A stretch of 64,000 bases of DNA from the NCBI RefSeq assembly GCF_000162875.1, contig NZ_GG700630.1, forward strand, positions 698,015 to 762,014. The letters are read 5' to 3'. The notes beneath the pieces were generated by a model. It was given only the letters and a program-made list of their open reading frames with translations, was not told where the DNA came from and did no database searches. A program made the position numbers and the translations under genes. Of the stretch, positions 1 to 8,778 are shown piece after piece (position 1 is the first letter of the stretch; each line of letters begins with the position of its first letter). The stretch comes from Slackia exigua ATCC 700122. Lineage in GTDB: Bacteria; Actinomycetota; Coriobacteriia; Coriobacteriales; Eggerthellaceae.

Positions 1-1069
1 ATAGAGCCGCCCCGACGGAAGCGCCCGCAAGTATGCCTGCCTGCTCGGCAATCATGGCGATGCAGATAATTCTCCAGGGAGCATGCCTCGAGCTGCGCCC
101 ATGCGCTGCGATCATGGTCCAGACAAGTATGTCGAAGCTGCAATACCCTGCGGCTATGGCAATACTGCCGAGCCTGTTCGCGTGCGGGGTGAAAACACCG
201 ACGACCATCGCTGCAAGACCTACGATAAGCGCGAAGCTGCAAGCCTTGAACAGAAGATGCATTCTGTCGCGCAAAGGGCCCAGATACAAGGCAAGCACGA
301 ACAGGGCCATGCACCCGCGCGTCACGACGGCATCGAATCCGCGGATGCTGAAAAAAACGTCGGCCGAAACGACGATCTGGGAATAATACATGATGCCGAA
401 CGCCGCGCAGAATGCGCAGATGAGCATGAGAAGGCGGCTGTCGAAGCCATGGTCGGCCTTGGACCTTCCAGGGTTCTTAGGCACGATGATCCTGCACGTC
501 GGGTCATCCCGTCGAGCTGCAAGCATGCGATACACGCCGTACGAAGCGATCGGCAGCAGGGAAAGCACGAATGCCGAAGCGAAAGGCTGCAAGAGCCCGA
601 TAGCAAGATTGACGACCAGTCCTACAGACCAGGCAGACGAAATATGCAGCAAGGCCTTCCGATGCCCCTCTGCAATGCAAATTTCACCCCACGCTATAAC
701 ATAACCGGAAAAACAGGCTCCCGTAAGCAAGGACGCGCATACGAGAAGCACGACGCTTCCGCCGCTCAGGAACGACACGAGACTTCCCGCCACTCCTCCC
801 ACGCCCAGAAGAAACAGAAGCCTGTTGCCCCCTCCAACGAGAAAACCCGAGAAGCGAGAGCTGAGCGCGAACAAGCCGAGAATCAGGATGCTGCACGCGC
901 ACACAGAAAGAAAGCTGAGCGCGAAAATTCCCGATCCGCCGTCTTCAACGAAGCTGTTCGTGAACGCGACGTGGTCCACCCAAGCCCAATAGAGACTTGC
1001 ACCCGATACGGCCAACGGAGATGCCGAACCGGTGAACGCCTTCTTGATGTCTGCGATGCGCGATTCCAC
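1..1069 (-). CDS. LuxR-family membrane regulator, N-terminal membrane domain (3' end beyond window)
   Basis: About 356 codons of a very hydrophobic protein run off the left edge of the window. I chose the GTG at 1067-1069 because an AGGGAGGAGG-type ribosome site lies just upstream; no ATG fits. The visible part has roughly ten membrane segments joined by short Arg/Lys-rich loops and no enzyme motif. In Eggerthellaceae, proteins of this kind with a 10-12-helix membrane half and a C-terminal LuxR HTH are very common next to Tat flavoprotein genes, and the divergent neighbour here is exactly that. The HTH part would lie outside the window, so the regulator call is an inference from the membrane domain and context; an unrelated permease is the alternative. 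Confidence 0.7.
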   Translation of the reverse strand, partial: MESRIADIKKAFTGSASPLAVSGASLYWAWVDHVAFTNSFVEDGGSGIFALSFLSVCACSILILGLFALSSRFSGFLVGGGNRLLFLLGVGGVAGSLVSFLSGGSVVLLVCASLLTGACFSGYVIAWGEICIAEGHRKALLHISSAWSVGLVVNLAIGLLQPFASAFVLSLLPIASYGVYRMLAARRDDPTCRIIVPKNPGRSKADHGFDSRLLMLICAFCAAFGIMYYSQIVVSADVFFSIRGFDAVVTRGCMALFVLALYLGPLRDRMHLLFKACSFALIVGLAAMVVGVFTPHANRLGSIAIAAGYCSFDILVWTMIAAHGRSSRHAPWRIICIAMIAEQAGILAGASVGAAL

Positions 1070-1353
1070 CTCGCCTCCTCCCTTGCGGCTGAACGAACAG
1101 TATAGGCTTCGGCGGGAACGGTCGATGGCTCGTCCAGGACATTGCAGGCGAAGCGCCTGGTGAATGCCATGTAACTACTTATGGGTGATTTTTTCCTCGC
1201 GGCCATTCTCATCATTTAGGCATGTTTTCCGCCCCTGCACGCCTCGATAGGCTTCTCTCGACAGGGCGTCGAGGCGATTCGGACGACGGCTGACAGCTCC
1301 GCCGCGCATAGGAGAAACGCCTCGCACGCATCCGACACAAAGGGAGGAACATC
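1070..1353. promoter_or_regulatory. Divergent control region between membrane regulator and flavoprotein
   Basis: This 284-base gap separates two divergent genes and should hold both promoters and any operator of the regulator. I see no convincing -35/-10 pair. Good ribosome sites are present at both ends (AGGGAGGAGG on the minus side, GGGAGGA on the plus side). Confidence 0.4.
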
Positions 1354-3369
1354 ATGGGATTCGAATTGACACGACGTAATTTCCTCGCCACGGGAGCGTT
1401 CGGGCTCGCCGGGGCGACGATGGCCGGCATGGGGCTGCAATCCTGCGCGAAATCGGAAAGCGCCGCACCGGAAACGAATGGCGCGAAGGCAGACGGAGCA
1501 TCCGTCGATACCATCAACAGTTCGGGGATAGTGGTCGACCCGAACAACGTGACCGAAACCATCGACTGCGGCGTCCTCGTGGTCGGATGCGGGCTTTCCG
1601 GCCTTGCAGCCTCGGTACAGGCCGCCATGAACGGAGACCGCGTCATCGCGCTCGAGGGCCAATCGGTCGTCGGCGGAAACGGACAGGGCGTGGAAGGAAC
1701 CTTTGCCGTCGACAGCCGTTTCCAGAAGGAACAGGGCATCGAAGTCGACAAATCGGTCGTCATGCAGGAAGAGCTCGGCAAGCCGCAATGGTATGTGGAT
1801 GGGTTGTTCTACAAAGACCTGATCAACAATTCCGCAGGAAACCTCGAATGGCTCGCCGACGAGTGCGGCGTCGAATACTCGGGTCTCATCGATAATTATC
1901 CTTTCGGCGCTGGCGGCGGCAAGGTGGACACCTTCCATTGGTACAAAGACGGAGCCGCAGCCGTCGGCTACCTCGTCCCCATGGAGGCCAAAGCACGCGA
2001 GCTCGGCGTAGACATCCGTCTGAATAGTCGCGCACTCGAGTTCTACTATGACGAAAACGGCGATGTGAACGGCGTCTATGCACAGGACGCCTTCGGCGAC
2101 CTGGTGGTTTTCCGCGCTCCTGCCGTCATCGTCGCGACCGGCGGTTTCGCAAATGACGAGAAGAGGCTGCTCAAGCACGGCTTCAACCTCGACATGCTTG
2201 AGCTCATCGGCACACCCGGGCATTGGGGCGACGGCATCAATATGATCCTTGCAGCGGGCGGCATGGAATACACCGGGGTCTGCTACCTGAAATACAACCG
2301 CATCGGCAGGCTTGCCGACATCGCGACGTTCGGTCCCTTCTACGGTGCCTTCTGCTCCGGCGGAAAGGGCATATGGGTCAACAAAGATATGGAACGATTC
2401 GTAGATGAAAGCTGCGCGCGCCGCACGGGCAACAACATCACGCAGTCTGCACCCATCCATCTGCAGGACGGCTACGCCTATCTGGTGTGCGACGCCGACA
2501 TCATCACCTCGCTCAGCAAGGAATTCGCCGACCAGGCGGCCGAATGGGGGGTCGACCTCGATGAGCAGTGGAAGGCCCTCTACGAGAAAGGCGAAGATGC
2601 CTGGCAGGCCGACTCAATCGCAGAGCTCGCCGAGAAAGCAGGCGTCGACGCCAAGGCGCTGCAGGCAGCCGTCGACGAATACAATGCCGACTGCGAAAAA
2701 GGCAAGGACGCATGGTTCGGAAAAGACGCGGAATACCTCGACCCCATCGTCACCCCTCCCTTCACCTTGGCCCGCATCCACGAAGCCATGGAAGGGCCTC
2801 TCGGCGGCGTGACCATCGATCGCAGCTTCCGACCCGTCAAAACCGATGGCGACCGAATGGAAAACGTCTTCTGCATCGGCCTCGACTCCATGATGCTGTA
2901 CCGCGACGTGTATCCGATCGATGTACCCGGAACCGCTTCGGCCGAATGTATCAACGGAGGCAGGACCGCCGCGAAGCACGCGCATGACATCGTGCAGGAG
3001 AAGGGCGTGCATGAGACCGAAGAGGTCGAGGCCGACACCCGCATGAAGGCGAAAAGGGTCATCATGGCTGCAATCGACCTGTTCGCCACCATGGATCTGG
3101 GACTGACCGACCAAGACAGCCCTGCGACCATCAGCATGGACGACCCCAAGTTCGGCGAGTTCTTCGATGCCCTCAAGGGAAGCGAACAGCTTTCCGGCAT
3201 GGAGCTGAGCTCGTGCAGCTTCGAGGCACGCATCGCCGCAGTGCACGTTGCCACCGCCCGCGAAGACAGCCAGCAGAAAAACTACCGATACACGCTTGCG
3301 AGCGCGGACATGACGGTCGACGGTGCGCATGCAAGCTACAACTCGAAAGACGGCCTGAGCGTCGACTAG
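1354..3369 (+). CDS. Tat-exported FAD-binding fumarate-reductase-like flavoprotein
   Basis: 671 residues. The N-terminus carries a twin-arginine signal (TRRNFLATG, residues 5-13) and a Cys at 26-27 in LQSC that resembles a weak lipobox, so the protein is probably folded in the cytoplasm and exported. An FAD Rossmann motif (VVGCGLSGLAASVQA) follows near residue 75. The fold is that of the FAD_binding_2/fumarate reductase flavoprotein family, which passes electrons to a small organic acceptor. The usual catalytic His-Thr-x-Gly-Gly stretch is replaced by GPLGGV, and the C-terminal HGxNRLGG stretch by PGTASAECINGG, so fumarate is an unlikely substrate. A roughly 110-residue C-terminal extension follows the flavin domain. 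No haem or quinone subunit is adjacent. The start has a good GGGAGGA site. Acceptor unknown. Confidence 0.88.
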   Translation: MGFELTRRNFLATGAFGLAGATMAGMGLQSCAKSESAAPETNGAKADGASVDTINSSGIVVDPNNVTETIDCGVLVVGCGLSGLAASVQAAMNGDRVIALEGQSVVGGNGQGVEGTFAVDSRFQKEQGIEVDKSVVMQEELGKPQWYVDGLFYKDLINNSAGNLEWLADECGVEYSGLIDNYPFGAGGGKVDTFHWYKDGAAAVGYLVPMEAKARELGVDIRLNSRALEFYYDENGDVNGVYAQDAFGDLVVFRAPAVIVATGGFANDEKRLLKHGFNLDMLELIGTPGHWGDGINMILAAGGMEYTGVCYLKYNRIGRLADIATFGPFYGAFCSGGKGIWVNKDMERFVDESCARRTGNNITQSAPIHLQDGYAYLVCDADIITSLSKEFADQAAEWGVDLDEQWKALYEKGEDAWQADSIAELAEKAGVDAKALQAAVDEYNADCEKGKDAWFGKDAEYLDPIVTPPFTLARIHEAMEGPLGGVTIDRSFRPVKTDGDRMENVFCIGLDSMMLYRDVYPIDVPGTASAECINGGRTAAKHAHDIVQEKGVHETEEVEADTRMKAKRVIMAAIDLFATMDLGLTDQDSPATISMDDPKFGEFFDALKGSEQLSGMELSSCSFEARIAAVHVATAREDSQQKNYRYTLASADMTVDGAHASYNSKDGLSVD

Positions 3370-3448
3370 TTGAGAGCCTCATAGGTTCCGATCGCCCCCT
3401 CCCTGTTCGGAACCTATGCCCCAGCAGCCAATGCACAGGTCGATCGAT

Positions 3449-3490
3449 AGAAAGCGTCGCGCCGGGATTCTTCTCGATGCGACGCTTTCT
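3449..3490. terminator. Bidirectional terminator-like hairpin
   Basis: AGAAAGCGTCGC at 3449-3460 is perfectly complementary to GCGACGCTTTCT at 3479-3490, with an 18-base loop. It lies between the convergent flavoprotein and recN genes. The A/T-rich stem base could serve as the U-tract in both directions. Confidence 0.65.
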
Positions 3491-3524
3491 TCTGCCTTTC
3501 GCCAGCGCTTCGATACGCGAGGGA

Positions 3525-5159
3525 TCACGCCTTCTCAAGCAGCTCGCGCGCGTGCGCAAGAGACGCCGCGCTCGCACCTCCCGAAAGCATGCGGGCGATC
3601 TCGAAGGCGCGTGCATCGCCCTCCACGGCAGACAGGCTGGTAACGGGAAGTCCGTCGTCGCCTTCGCTCTTGCGCACCACGTAATGCGAATCGGCACGTA
3701 CGGCCACCTGCGCAAGATGGGTGACGACGATGACCTGATGGGTCTTCGCAAGGCGGGCGAGCACATCGGCCAGAGCAGTCGCCACCGACCCTCCGACGCC
3801 TGCATCGACCTCGTCGAACACGAGCGTTTCCCGATCGTCTACGGCACCGAGCGCCACTTTGCAGGCAAGCATGACGCGGCTGATCTCGCCGCCGGACGCG
3901 ATGCGGGACAGAGGCCGGGGCGTCATGGATTCGGACGCACGGTAAAGGAATTCGATCGATGTCGAACCCGAGCCGGTCCAGCGCGCACGATCAAGCCGCA
4001 CGACGCGGCAGACGAGCTGCGCCCCCGACATTTCGAGCCTGGAGAGCTGCTCGTTGACGCGCGCTTCGAAGAGAGGCGCGGCCGCCTCGCGAGCCTCATC
4101 GAGTGCATGGGCCGCCGAGACGAGCGCGGATTCGGCCTCGTCGACGTCGGCCTGCGCGCGGGCGACGAGCTCCGCACCGTGATCCACGGATGACACGATC
4201 TCCTCCGCTCGCGCTCGGGCGGCGAAGACGTCTTCCATGCGCGGGCCGTACGCCCGCATCAGCCCCTGGAGCGCCGAGGCTCGTTCCTGCAGGTCGATAA
4301 GCAACTGCGGGTCCCTGTCGATCGCATCGCGGTATGCGCGCACGTCGCGTTCGACGTCTTCGATGAGATACGCCGCCTCGCGCAACGACTCCGCGCTTCC
4401 CGCCAAGGCGGGATCGGCTCCGGCCATGGCCTCGAGCGCGCCTGCAGCCTCGTTGATGAGCTCGAGCGCACCGCCCTCCGAGGCGATGCGGTCATACGCC
4501 ACGGCGGATGCGCGCGCAAGCTCCTCGGCGTTTTCCGCACGCGGAAGCTGATCCATGACCTCTTCGTATTCTCCCGACAGGGGCGCCACCTCATCGATGC
4601 GCCTCAGGATGAAGCGGGCCTCTTCCACTTGCGCAGACGTTACCCTACTGCGTTCGCGCAGGTCTTCGAGCCGCGCAACGGCGGCTTCGGCTTCACGGAA
4701 ACGACTCCGGTATTCGGAGAGAACGGGTGCGATCGTCGACGCGCCCCAGGCGTCGAGCATGGCCGCATGGTTCGCGGCGCGCATGAGATGCTGATGCTCG
4801 TGCTGCCCGCACAGATCGACGGTGACGCCGAATCGCTCGGACAGCTCGCGCACGCTCGCCATGGAACCGTCGACGGATACGCGGCTGCGTCCGTCAGCGC
4901 CGAGGCGGCGCGCGACGACGTGCCCGTCGGGAGCGACGGCTTCGCCCTTCAAAAAGAACCGACCTTCCACCTGGGCAGACGGTGCCCCTTCGCGAACCGT
5001 TGCGGTATCGGCCCGCTCCCCTACCAGCAGCTTCAGCGCGGACAGGAGGGCGGACTTGCCCGAACCGGTCTCGCCCGTGACGACGGTCAGCCCCTCGCTC
5101 GGACGGAAATCGGCGTCTTCGATGAGGGCTATGTTTCGAACATGCAGTTCATCAAGCAT
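3525..5159 (-). CDS. recN: DNA repair protein RecN
   Basis: 544 residues. SMC-like ATPase that acts early in double-strand break repair. The N-terminus has the typical LDELHVRNIALIED opening followed by a Walker A motif (GETGSGKSALL); a long Arg/Glu/Ala-rich coiled-coil centre follows. The C-terminal half carries the signature SGGEISRVMLA and Walker B LVFDEVDAGVGG, then VVTHLAQVA. Length and order match the family. I start at the ATG at 5157-5159 (MLDEL), since residues upstream do not resemble RecN. Transcribed convergently with the flavoprotein gene. Confidence 0.96.
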   Translation of the reverse strand: MLDELHVRNIALIEDADFRPSEGLTVVTGETGSGKSALLSALKLLVGERADTATVREGAPSAQVEGRFFLKGEAVAPDGHVVARRLGADGRSRVSVDGSMASVRELSERFGVTVDLCGQHEHQHLMRAANHAAMLDAWGASTIAPVLSEYRSRFREAEAAVARLEDLRERSRVTSAQVEEARFILRRIDEVAPLSGEYEEVMDQLPRAENAEELARASAVAYDRIASEGGALELINEAAGALEAMAGADPALAGSAESLREAAYLIEDVERDVRAYRDAIDRDPQLLIDLQERASALQGLMRAYGPRMEDVFAARARAEEIVSSVDHGAELVARAQADVDEAESALVSAAHALDEAREAAAPLFEARVNEQLSRLEMSGAQLVCRVVRLDRARWTGSGSTSIEFLYRASESMTPRPLSRIASGGEISRVMLACKVALGAVDDRETLVFDEVDAGVGGSVATALADVLARLAKTHQVIVVTHLAQVAVRADSHYVVRKSEGDDGLPVTSLSAVEGDARAFEIARMLSGGASAASLAHARELLEKA

Positions 5160-5398
5160 GGGCCACGACCTTTGAAACACGATCATGCGGAAGAAGGCGG
5201 CGGAAAACGGAACCGCGCCTCTCGCGCTCGCAAAGCATTCTTACGCAACCATTCTATATGCCTCGCGATGCCTGCGCGCACCGAAGCTTCATGCATGCTG
5301 AAACCTTCCGAAAATCCGACCATAGCCTGTCCGCCCGCTCAGGCTTTATCATGGATGACTGCATCATGGAGAAGAGAATCTCGTAGAAGGAGCTCTGC

Positions 5399-7087
5399 AT
5401 GCCCGCCGCGCAGGACGTCACGCATCCGTTCGAACCCGTGTTCGACGAACAGTCGCAAGTACTCGTGCTGGGAACGATGCCCTCGCCCCGGTCGCGCAAG
5501 GAAGGCTTCTACTACGCGCATCCGCGCAACCGGTTCTGGCGCGTGATCGCGCAGCTCTTCGACGAACCGTTGGCGCGCACGAACGAGGAACGGATCGACC
5601 AGCTGCTCCGCCACCATATCGCGCTGTGGGACGTGCTCGCCTCATGCCGCATCGCAGGCGCGAAGGATGCGAGCATCCGCGACGCCGTGCCGAACGACCT
5701 TGCGCGCATCATGGATGCGGCGCCCGTCGCGGCCGTCTTCTGCACCGGTACCGCCGCTGCTCAAGCCTATCGTCGCTTCAGCGAACCGAAAACGGGAATC
5801 GCCTGCGTGCAGCTTCCCTCCACGAGCCCCGCGAACGCCGCCATGGGGCTTGATGCGCTCGTGGACGCATACCGGCCGCTGGCTGCGGCCGCAGCCGCAT
5901 CGGAGGCTCCCCTTCTCGACGTGCCCGATGTCGTGAGGCTCGAGCAGGCGATCGCCAACGCAGGCACGCCGCTTTCAACCCTCATGGATCGAGCGGGGGC
6001 ATGGATCGCACATCGCGCCATCGCGAGGATAGAAGCGTTGCGCGACGACGCGAAGGAACCGACCGAGACTAACAAGACGAGCGAAACGACCGGGACGAAC
6101 GAAACGAACGATCGCTCCTGTCCGCACCCTTCGGACGAACCCCGCGCCGGACATGACGGTGCTCGCCGTCGGGCGTGCGACGCATCCAAGATCGTCGTGC
6201 TCTGCGGCAACGGCAACAACGGAGGAGACGGATGGGTCGCGGCGCGCATATTGGCCGATGCCGGCCTGCCTGTAAGCGTCATCTGCGCGAAAGAGCCGCA
6301 CGACCTGCGCGCCCAGCCGGCACGCAATGCCGCGATCGAAGCGCTGACAGCGCTCGAGGAGCATGGCGCACGCGTCCTCGTCTCCCCCGATCCCGCTGCG
6401 CTTGAATCCGAGTTGGAAAGCGCTGCCGTCATCATCGATGCCATCCTCGGCACCGGGTTTTCGGGCGGCTCCGTCGCCGCGCCTTTCGACGCGTGGATCG
6501 AAGCGGCCGTGCGCGCGCGGAACGCGGGCGCCTTCATCATCGCCGCCGACGTGCCGAGCGGCCTTTCCGCCCAGACGGGACGCGCGGTGCGTCCCTGCAT
6601 CAAGGCCGATGAGACCGTGACCATGCTCGCGATGAAGCCGGGTCTTTCGACGCCTTTCGCCTTCGCATGGGCCGGTACGGTGCGCATCGGCGCTATTGCC
6701 TACGTCGAACCCTTGCTCGAACGGATGGCCTGCGAGGACAACGCACCTGCGACCGGCAAAGACGGAAAACCGGACTTCGCTGGTTCTCGTGGCAAGAAAA
6801 CGCCGGGCAAACCCCTGCATGCCAAAGCCGGGGACGAAGACAGGGCCGGCGCAGCTGACGACCAGGCGGATCATGCGGAGGAATCCAGACGACGGGACAT
6901 CGGCGCGGAAGAACCCCGGCGATCCCGCACGCGCACGGAACAGACCGCAAATCCCTCCGCCGTCTGCAGCGCCCTCCGGCAGGATCCCTTCGCGCGCGCA
7001 GAGCAGGAAGACGACGACGGCTACGATCCCTACTCCGACCGGCCGCCCATGCCCGAGCCTGTCTTCCAGCGCGACCCCTGGGCCTAG
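5399..7087 (+). CDS. Fusion: deoxyinosine/uracil-DNA glycosylase (UDG family 6 type) + NAD(P)H-hydrate epimerase
   Basis: 562 residues with two enzyme domains in one frame. Residues ~1-160 match the DNA-deoxyinosine glycosylase group (VLGTMPSPRSRKEGFYYAHP, then RNRFW with the expected catalytic Asn, and LPSTSPAN near the end), which removes deaminated bases. Residues ~178-445 match the YjeF-N/NnrE epimerase that repairs hydrated NAD(P)H: GNGNNGGDG, DAILGTGFSGG, ADVPSGLSAQTG. An insert of ~45 polar residues precedes GNGNNGGDG, and residues ~455-562 form a charged, probably disordered tail. The hydrate dehydratase half (NnrD) is absent here. A clear AAGGAG site precedes the ATG. The reading frame is open across the junction, so a sequencing artefact is unlikely. 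Confidence 0.9.
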   Translation: MPAAQDVTHPFEPVFDEQSQVLVLGTMPSPRSRKEGFYYAHPRNRFWRVIAQLFDEPLARTNEERIDQLLRHHIALWDVLASCRIAGAKDASIRDAVPNDLARIMDAAPVAAVFCTGTAAAQAYRRFSEPKTGIACVQLPSTSPANAAMGLDALVDAYRPLAAAAAASEAPLLDVPDVVRLEQAIANAGTPLSTLMDRAGAWIAHRAIARIEALRDDAKEPTETNKTSETTGTNETNDRSCPHPSDEPRAGHDGARRRACDASKIVVLCGNGNNGGDGWVAARILADAGLPVSVICAKEPHDLRAQPARNAAIEALTALEEHGARVLVSPDPAALESELESAAVIIDAILGTGFSGGSVAAPFDAWIEAAVRARNAGAFIIAADVPSGLSAQTGRAVRPCIKADETVTMLAMKPGLSTPFAFAWAGTVRIGAIAYVEPLLERMACEDNAPATGKDGKPDFAGSRGKKTPGKPLHAKAGDEDRAGAADDQADHAEESRRRDIGAEEPRRSRTRTEQTANPSAVCSALRQDPFARAEQEDDDGYDPYSDRPPMPEPVFQRDPWA

Positions 7088-7168
7088 CCTCTTCCTGCCT
7101 GCAAGCCGGCCTATCGCCTGCGAAGCCATTCCCTGCCCTCTGCGCCACAGCCGGCCTTGTCCGAACGG

Positions 7169-7253
7169 CGCCCCTCGTCTACAGGGCTGCACGTGCGAAA
7201 CCAATAGGCGCGTTGTCGGTGAATATGCGCCCCCCTTCGTCTACAGGGCCGCA
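7169..7253. repeat. Duplicated 3' end of the DltA-like gene
   Basis: A segment centred on CGTCTACAGGG occurs at 7169-7191 and again at 7228-7253, where it spans the stop codon of the DltA-like gene. The outer copy is therefore a copy of the gene's end placed about 60 bases downstream. Confidence 0.6.
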
Positions 7254-8776
7254 AGGGCCACGCGATCGACCTCGCCATCCGGCGTCATGGGGAGCGCGTC
7301 GTGGAAGACGATTTTGCGGGGGATCATGTAGGGCGGGAGATTCGTCTTGAGCGCCCCTTTGAGCTTCAATCCTTCGCGGAAGTCGGATTCGACGCGCGCC
7401 TCGGCGGACACCACATGCGCGACGAGGTGCGTGACGCGCCCGTCCCGCATCGCAGGCACGACCGCAGCCGTCTCGACAGCATCGAGCCTCCGAAGATTCT
7501 CTTCGATATCGCCCAGCTCGATGCGGAAGCCGTCGAGCTTCACCTGCAGGTCAAGACGCCCGCGATAATGCAGCATTCCCTCGGCGTCCAGCCAGCCTTC
7601 GTCGCCCGTGCGGTACGTGCGCACGGGCCTTCCGTCGAGATCCGCAATGCCGAAGGCCTTCGCCGTCAGATCCTCACGACCGAAATACCCCTTGGCCACC
7701 GTGTCGCCTTCGACGACGATCTCGCCATGCCGGCCGGCAGGCACGTCCGATCCGTGCGCGTCCACGACGCGGATGCGCGTGCCCGGCTTCGGCAGCCCGA
7801 CGGCGAGGGGCGCATCGGCCTCGGCCATCTCGGGCGTCACCGTGACGCTCGTCACGGCGACCGTCGATTCCGCGGGTCCGTAGGTGTTCACGATGACCGC
7901 CTTCGGAAAGCGTTTCAGCAAACGACAGGCCGTCGCATTCGTCAATGTCTCGCCGCTGAACAGGAAGAGCTTGAGGTTCTTGAGCAGCGCGCCGTCGAAC
8001 GTCTTCTCGGCGAGGCACGCGTCGACGAACGAGGGCGTCGACACCCACACGTCCACCTTCGATTCCATGAACGCCCGGAACTGCTTCACGAAATCGTCTT
8101 GTGCGGACTTCGTCAGGCTATAGAGCGTTCCGCCCGCCTGAAACGACATGACCTGGCCGAAGATCGAGAGATCGAACGAGAAGGATGCCTTGTTCAAGAA
8201 GGTCAGGCCCTCCTTGCCGATACCGCCCAAGGTCAGCGCCCACCGTGCGAAGCTATCCACGCAATCGGCCGTGACCTGCACGCCCTTGGGCGCGCCGGTC
8301 GCATCGCTCGTGAACAGGATGTAGCAGAGATCCTCTCCGGAAACCCAGGCGGATTCATCGGATACGGCACCTGCGCGCACGCCGTCGGCCACGATGCGCT
8401 CAAGCTCCGCGCGAGGAATGACAAGGCCCCGGGTCGCGACGGTGGGAAAATCCTCGACCGCAAGCACGGTCGGGCTCCCGATCTGGCCGACGATATTGGC
8501 GACGCGATCGCTCGGAACCGTATGGCAGTCGAGAGGAACGTAGGGATGACCGCTCTTCATGCAGGCATGGAAGCACTCGGTCATAAGAGGCGATGTATGC
8601 CCGTAGACCACGACGGGCTCATGGGCGGCGATATCGGCCGTGCGCAGGAAGGCGGCGATGGCTTCGGAGGCGCTCCAATGCGCACGATACGTGGCGAATT
8701 CCCCATCGGACGTCTTCACCGCAAGCGCATCGGGGATGTCCTGAGAATGGCGGCGCATGCGTTCGAGCAGTTCCAT
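7241..8776 (-). CDS. DltA-like D-alanine:carrier-protein ligase (AMP-forming)
   Basis: 511 residues of the adenylate-forming family, closest in layout to DltA, which loads D-alanine on a carrier protein for teichoic acid modification. Visible core motifs: A3 as LFTSDATGAPKGVQ (the usual TSGSTG is altered), A5 NTYGPAESTVAVT, A7 YRTGD, A8 RLDLQVKLDGFRIELGDIE. The A10 motif reads MTPDGEVDR, so the universal catalytic lysine (NGKxDR) is a glutamate. No dltB, dltC or dltD is nearby. The ATG at 8776 has an AAGGGAG site; a GTG six bases earlier overlaps the HAD stop. Translationally coupled to the HAD gene. Substrate and activity are uncertain given the lost lysine. Confidence 0.8.
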   Translation of the reverse strand: MELLERMRRHSQDIPDALAVKTSDGEFATYRAHWSASEAIAAFLRTADIAAHEPVVVYGHTSPLMTECFHACMKSGHPYVPLDCHTVPSDRVANIVGQIGSPTVLAVEDFPTVATRGLVIPRAELERIVADGVRAGAVSDESAWVSGEDLCYILFTSDATGAPKGVQVTADCVDSFARWALTLGGIGKEGLTFLNKASFSFDLSIFGQVMSFQAGGTLYSLTKSAQDDFVKQFRAFMESKVDVWVSTPSFVDACLAEKTFDGALLKNLKLFLFSGETLTNATACRLLKRFPKAVIVNTYGPAESTVAVTSVTVTPEMAEADAPLAVGLPKPGTRIRVVDAHGSDVPAGRHGEIVVEGDTVAKGYFGREDLTAKAFGIADLDGRPVRTYRTGDEGWLDAEGMLHYRGRLDLQVKLDGFRIELGDIEENLRRLDAVETAAVVPAMRDGRVTHLVAHVVSAEARVESDFREGLKLKGALKTNLPPYMIPRKIVFHDALPMTPDGEVDRVALAAL

Positions 8777-8778
8777 CT

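Noticed and set aside
83-1105. 340-codon plus-strand reading frame at the left edge
   Set aside because: It is very Arg/Glu/His-rich with no domain; the minus strand encodes a membrane protein with a strong ribosome site over the same bases.
1216-2460. 414-codon minus-strand frame opposite the flavoprotein
   Set aside because: Antisense shadow of a clear FAD enzyme; no motifs or ribosome site.
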